The notes below the pieces were generated by a model. It saw only the letters and a list, made by a program, of their open reading frames with translations, made no database searches and was not told the origin of the DNA. Shown here in pieces: positions 5,131-7,696 of a stretch of 7,696 nucleotides of DNA; within the stretch, counting starts at the first letter, position 1; every line of letters begins with the position of its first letter. The translations under genes and the position numbers were made by a program. The DNA is from Wolbachia pipientis (GTDB lineage Bacteria; Pseudomonadota; Alphaproteobacteria; Rickettsiales; Anaplasmataceae), in the NCBI RefSeq assembly GCF_023661085.1, contig NZ_JAHDJT010000061.1, positions 1 to 7,696 on the forward strand, written 5' to 3'.

Positions 5131-6000
5131 ATGAGTAGCTCTACATCAGAAGAAAAGAAAAATCCAGTAGTTACGCTAAAAGCTAAGGCAGAAAAGTTTG
5201 ATTATAGAGCTTTAAGAGCTAGGGCAACAACTGAAGAAGAGGATATCAATCGCGGTGGCGTAACATTTAGAGATCTTCCTAGAATGAATTTTATTATTAA
5301 TAAAAAAGATATAGATCAAAACTTTATCAATCAATTATATGCAAAACACGCTAGCTTGATTGAAAACAACGAAAATGGAGAAAAGAATTATCGTCCTTTT
5401 GCAAAACAAGTTTTTATAGAGCTATTTGAATATGCTGAAGCTCAAGTCCCAAGCGACCCTATCTTAGAGGAACTGGTTACCAATTGTAATCAAGCAGGAT
5501 ATGAAGGTGCTTTGACTACTGACATATTTTGTCCAGCGTTTGCCCAGTCTAAGCTTTCTCTGCTAGCTCTTACTCAAAAAACAGTAAATATTAGCTGTAA
5601 GAGCCAAAATTGTGTAGAATTAAGGTCTCATATGGAAGTACCTGTAATGGACCAGGGTTTGGTATCCTCAGTGAAGAATGATAATCATAAAGAAGCAATT
5701 ATATGTAACTTACAAGGCTCGCTGGAATTCACACTTGAGTCTCAAGATGGGAAAGATGGTGTAACATATAAAAATGGCAAATTATCACTTACTGTCCCTC
5801 GAAAATTGAGAGATTACAAAGCTAGCGATAAAAACTTATTTGATATTCTTAAAGAGTATTTCTACAGGTTCTGCGAGAAGTTAGGATTTAAGTTTGAAGT
5901 AGAAATAGAACATGATTTAGACGACCAATTGGAAGTGAACAGCAGTGTAAAAGACCCAGATGTGGACCCTCTTAGTAACAAACGTGGTGTTAACAGTTAA
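5131..6000 (+). CDS. Hypothetical protein, 289 residues, lineage-restricted in appearance
   Basis: I do not recognise this family. From ATG 5131 the protein is soluble in character, with no signal peptide or membrane helix. Residues 1-40 are polar and probably disordered (MSSSTSEEKK..., then an Arg/Glu-rich stretch). Residues 45-110 look helical, with RDLPRMNF (47-54) and FAKQVFIELFEYAEAQ (90-105). The middle (about 115-200) mixes strands and turns and holds most of the cysteines (C119, C134, C156, C161, C192). Residues 209-225 (DGVTYKNGKLSLTVPRK) suggest beta-strands, 235-252 an amphipathic helix, and the tail is acidic and polar. An upstream TTG frame would add a hydrophobic 15-residue N-terminus, but those codons overlap the promoter candidate, and the ribosome binding site for ATG 5131 is itself weak. 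It may be host-directed, as many lineage-specific Wolbachia proteins are; nothing in the sequence proves it. Its stop codon overlaps that of convergent miaA. Confidence 0.8.
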   Translation: MSSSTSEEKKNPVVTLKAKAEKFDYRALRARATTEEEDINRGGVTFRDLPRMNFIINKKDIDQNFINQLYAKHASLIENNENGEKNYRPFAKQVFIELFEYAEAQVPSDPILEELVTNCNQAGYEGALTTDIFCPAFAQSKLSLLALTQKTVNISCKSQNCVELRSHMEVPVMDQGLVSSVKNDNHKEAIICNLQGSLEFTLESQDGKDGVTYKNGKLSLTVPRKLRDYKASDKNLFDILKEYFYRFCEKLGFKFEVEIEHDLDDQLEVNSSVKDPDVDPLSNKRGVNS

Positions 6001-6890
6001 AACATCTCAATCCCTGTCAGCTCATTTGCACAATCAATCACTTCAGCATTTGGAAATTGATTTTTAAACCAAGTGTATTGACGTTTCGCATAATGCCTTG
6101 TGTTTGTTTGAGCAATTTGTATTGCTTCATCTAAATTGAGTTCACCTTTTAAGTACTTTATAATTTCTGGCACTCCGTGTGCTTTCATAGCTGGCAAATG
6201 TGGAGCTAGGTTCATGCTAAGTAGCTTTTCTACTTCATCAATTGCTCCATTTTCAACCATTTTAATAAAACGAGAATTTATTTTTTGGTACACGTCCTCA
6301 CGCTTAGGCAAAATTGTATATATCTTAAAATTATTGAATAAAGGAGGCTGTCTATTTTCCTGCCATACGAAAATTGACTTGCCAGTCTCAGTGATAACTT
6401 CAAGTGCCCTTGAAAGTCGGTGCAAGTCGTTCATGAATATTTTACCTTGAATTTTTGAGTCTTTGCTTAACACTAATTTGTGGAACTCCTCTTTACTTAA
6501 ACTTTTCCTAAGTTCACTTACATTTTGCCTTACTTCCTGGCTTATTTGTGGAATTGACGATAAGCCCTTGGTTAAGCTGCTGATATAAAGCCCACTTCCT
6601 CCAGTGATGATAGGTGTTCGTGAATTCTCTAGCGCACTATTGACTTCTCTCTTTAAATCCTCTAGCCATAAACCTACGGAATAATTTTCTCTTGCTGAAA
6701 CATAACCATATAGTTTATAAAATTTTTCTTGCCTTGGTGGCTGAGCAGTAATTATGGGAATTTCTCTATATACCTGCTTCGAATCGCAGTTTATTATGTC
6801 AACATTTCCATATTTTTCTATCAAGCTATCGCACAATTCTGATTTACCTGAAGCTGTAATTCCTGTAATAATTACTAGATTATCTCTCAT
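5997..6890 (-). CDS. miaA: tRNA dimethylallyltransferase MiaA
   Basis: MiaA transfers the dimethylallyl group from DMAPP to the N6 of A37 in tRNAs that read UNN codons, which stabilises codon pairing. The protein has 297 residues, close to family length. The P-loop GITASGKS is at 10-17 and DSKQVYR at 36-42; the Asp there is the conserved catalytic residue in studied homologues. GGSGLY is at 97-102 and NDLHRLSRALEV at 154-165 (tRNA-binding insertion region). MKAHGVPEI at 235-243 corresponds to the xxxGxxE segment of the family, and NTRHYAKRQYTWF at 263-275 is the C-terminal signature. The start is ATG 6888-6890, with no clear Shine-Dalgarno site in the AT-rich leader. The gene is divergent from the 156-residue protein gene (75 bp between start codons) and convergent with the 289-residue protein gene, with shared stop bases. 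Confidence 0.97.
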   Translation of the reverse strand: MRDNLVIITGITASGKSELCDSLIEKYGNVDIINCDSKQVYREIPIITAQPPRQEKFYKLYGYVSARENYSVGLWLEDLKREVNSALENSRTPIITGGSGLYISSLTKGLSSIPQISQEVRQNVSELRKSLSKEEFHKLVLSKDSKIQGKIFMNDLHRLSRALEVITETGKSIFVWQENRQPPLFNNFKIYTILPKREDVYQKINSRFIKMVENGAIDEVEKLLSMNLAPHLPAMKAHGVPEIIKYLKGELNLDEAIQIAQTNTRHYAKRQYTWFKNQFPNAEVIDCANELTGIEMF

Positions 6891-6931
6891 TTATATTAAT
6901 TTAATTAACGTATGATAGGGTGTAGTAAAAA
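6891..6931. promoter_or_regulatory. Divergent promoter region for miaA and the 156-residue protein gene
   Basis: Only about 75 bp separate the start codons. TATGATAG at 6911-6918 contains overlapping -10-like hexamers for both strands: TATGAT on plus, TATCAT on minus (reverse complement of 6912-6917). No good -35 box is visible at the proper distance for either, so the promoters are weak or use other determinants. Confidence 0.3.
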
Positions 6932-6951
6932 TTTAGATTCTACAATCTAAA
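6932..6951 (+). promoter_or_regulatory. Perfect inverted repeat ahead of the ribosome binding site
   Basis: TTTAGATT (6932-6939) and AATCTAAA (6944-6951) are exact reverse complements with a 4-nt loop, CTAC. The stem ends 4 nt before the GGAG of the downstream gene. If transcribed it would form a hairpin in the 5' leader next to the ribosome binding site; as DNA it could be an operator for either divergent gene. Confidence 0.55.
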
Positions 6952-6955
6952 GTTT

Positions 6956-6959
6956 GGAG
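6956..6959 (+). promoter_or_regulatory. Shine-Dalgarno site that sets the start at 6966
   Basis: GGAG is followed by a 6-nt spacer and ATG 6966, a near-ideal arrangement. The alternative TTG at 6954 overlaps this site and would have no ribosome binding site of its own, so it is rejected. Confidence 0.75.
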
Positions 6960-6965
6960 ATCTTT

Positions 6966-7436
6966 ATGACAGAGAACAACGATAATAACTCATTTACTAA
7001 GCGTTTCACAAACAGGACTCCTGGCGATACAGGAGGAAGTTTTTCCAGTAAGTATTCATCCCAAAACACCAAAGAGCGTGCACTAGGGGAAAGAGGAAAA
7101 ATTTCTCAGCTAGCAAGCAAAAAAACTGAATCCAAAGAAGCTTTTTCTGAAAGTGGCAGCATAAAAAGTAAAAGCAGAACTGTCAATGAAAGGTCCTTTG
7201 CTGATGCAACAAGAAGAAGTAGATCAGACCTCATATATTTAGTGCGTGGTAAAGATCGCGGAAGATCAGCATGGCATTATGTATTAGTCGATAAGGATAA
7301 GAGAGAAATGTTTCTTGCAAAAAGTAGGACTGGCTCCATGGATGTTGCAGATTATGGAGAAATTCTATATTCAGGATGGGGAGAAGATCCACCACAAGAA
7401 ATAGTTGATAAAATCAATGAAGAGTTTGGGCTATAA
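6966..7436 (+). CDS. Hypothetical protein, 156 residues, disordered N-terminus plus compact C-terminal domain
   Basis: I cannot name this family. Residues 1-85 are low-complexity, rich in Ser, Lys, Arg, Thr and Asn and lacking hydrophobic runs, so probably disordered and basic. Residues 86-156 look like a small folded alpha/beta domain: SDLIYLVRGK (87-96), then WHYVLVDKD (103-111), MFLAK (115-119), DYGEILYSGWG (129-139), DPP (141-143) and a closing helix EIVDKINEEFG. The WHYV, DYG and SGWG-DPP clusters look like conserved core or binding positions. From general familiarity I think similar C-terminal domains occur in other Anaplasmataceae, but that is unverified. There is no signal peptide or membrane segment. 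The ATG has a strong GGAG site. The gene is divergent from miaA and followed by a weak terminator candidate and dispersed repeats. Confidence 0.82.
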   Translation: MTENNDNNSFTKRFTNRTPGDTGGSFSSKYSSQNTKERALGERGKISQLASKKTESKEAFSESGSIKSKSRTVNERSFADATRRSRSDLIYLVRGKDRGRSAWHYVLVDKDKREMFLAKSRTGSMDVADYGEILYSGWGEDPPQEIVDKINEEFGL

Positions 7437-7474
7437 CAAATCTGCTGCGAGCCCCACATCGGACTTTTGCATAA

Positions 7475-7502
7475 CCAAAACTGAAAATTTTTGGCATTTT
7501 TT
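7475..7502 (+). terminator. Weak terminator candidate after the 156-residue protein gene
   Basis: CCAAAA (7475-7480) and TTTTGG (7489-7494) form a 6-bp stem with an 8-nt loop, followed by CATTTTTT. The T-run is good but the stem is short and AT-rich, so efficiency is doubtful. Confidence 0.3.
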
Positions 7503-7530
7503 GTGTGCTCTTAAGTTGCTTGGCTGCAGG

Positions 7531-7663
7531 TATTAAGAAATTTACCAAACGAAAAAAAAAGCAAAAGAAGCCCTAGTCGGTATTTATTTTTAGTATTGGC
7601 GTTTTTATGCTTTAAACGCTGCAATTTAGCTGCTTTTGAAGGCAACTAGTCTAAGCTATAATA
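7531..7663 (+). repeat. Dispersed intergenic repeat, copy C
   Basis: TATTAAGAAATTTACCAAAC (7531-7550), the A-run and GCAAAAGAAGCCC (7561-7573) match the minus strand of 7-51 almost base for base. TTGGCGTTTTTATG (7596) and TTTAAACGCT (7611-7620) then match copy B at 956-982. The region just upstream (7508-7530) is also weakly similar to the flank of copy A. The unit ends where copy D starts, 133 bp after its own TTAAGAAATTTA. Confidence 0.7.
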
Positions 7664-7696
7664 TTTAAGAAATTTACCAAACAGAGAAAAAAGACA
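7664..7696 (+). repeat. Dispersed intergenic repeat, copy D, cut by the window edge
   Basis: TTTAAGAAATTTACCAAAC starts a second direct copy 133 bp after copy C. The last bases (GAAAAAAGACA) then resemble the GTTTATAAAGACATG segment of copy B near 1025-1039, which suggests that what follows beyond the window resembles 1037-1190. Confidence 0.55.

Noticed and set aside
6136..6450. Plus-strand frame of 104 codons opposite miaA
   Set aside because: Antisense to conserved MiaA motifs, and no translation signal.
6954..6965. TTG start four codons before the 156-residue protein
   Set aside because: It overlaps the GGAG ribosome binding site that is ideally placed for ATG 6966.

Overview
The window looks like chromosomal DNA of an intracellular alphaproteobacterium of the Rickettsiales, most probably Wolbachia. 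The grounds are strong AT-richness, many dispersed palindromic repeats, a decayed IS630-family insertion sequence of the type common in Wolbachia, and compact alphaproteobacterial housekeeping genes (ffh, miaA, an alphaproteobacterial-type antiporter subunit) scattered among lineage-restricted hypotheticals. The assignment is by recognition, not by a database search.

Layout. Positions 1-930 hold a palindromic repeat split by a degenerate IS630 element (about 87-844, flanked by TA, with near-perfect terminal inverted repeats). Its transposase is broken by an internal deletion, frameshifts and stops. Positions 883-1194 continue with a dispersed intergenic repeat that contains a small possible membrane-protein ORF on the minus strand. 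A complete tRNA-His(GTG) gene follows on the minus strand (1300-1376), preceded on its promoter side by a diverged 31-bp tandem duplication. Next comes a minus-strand two-gene unit: a 519-residue proton-conducting antiporter subunit (MrpD/NuoN superfamily, GTG start) whose 3' end overlaps the start of ffh by 16 nt. Positions 4468-5130 are non-coding and hold promoter candidates for both flanking units and four separate inverted repeats. A plus-strand gene for an unrecognised 289-residue protein (5131-6000) converges on miaA (5997-6890, minus); their two stop codons share a TTAA. Divergent from miaA is a gene for a 156-residue protein (6966-7436) with a disordered basic/serine-rich N-terminus and a compact C-terminal domain. 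The window closes with one and a half more copies of the dispersed repeat (7531-7696), inverted relative to the copy at positions 7-51.

How the genes fit together. Ffh (co-translational targeting to the inner membrane) and the polytopic antiporter subunit are probably co-transcribed. MiaA (tRNA position-37 prenylation) and tRNA-His are translation housekeeping. The two hypotheticals sit at the edges of this core and have their own expression signals. I find no CRISPR array, toxin-antitoxin pair, restriction system or other defence cassette. The points most worth following are the two unrecognised proteins, the repeat/IS nesting and the inverted-repeat-rich intergenic region.
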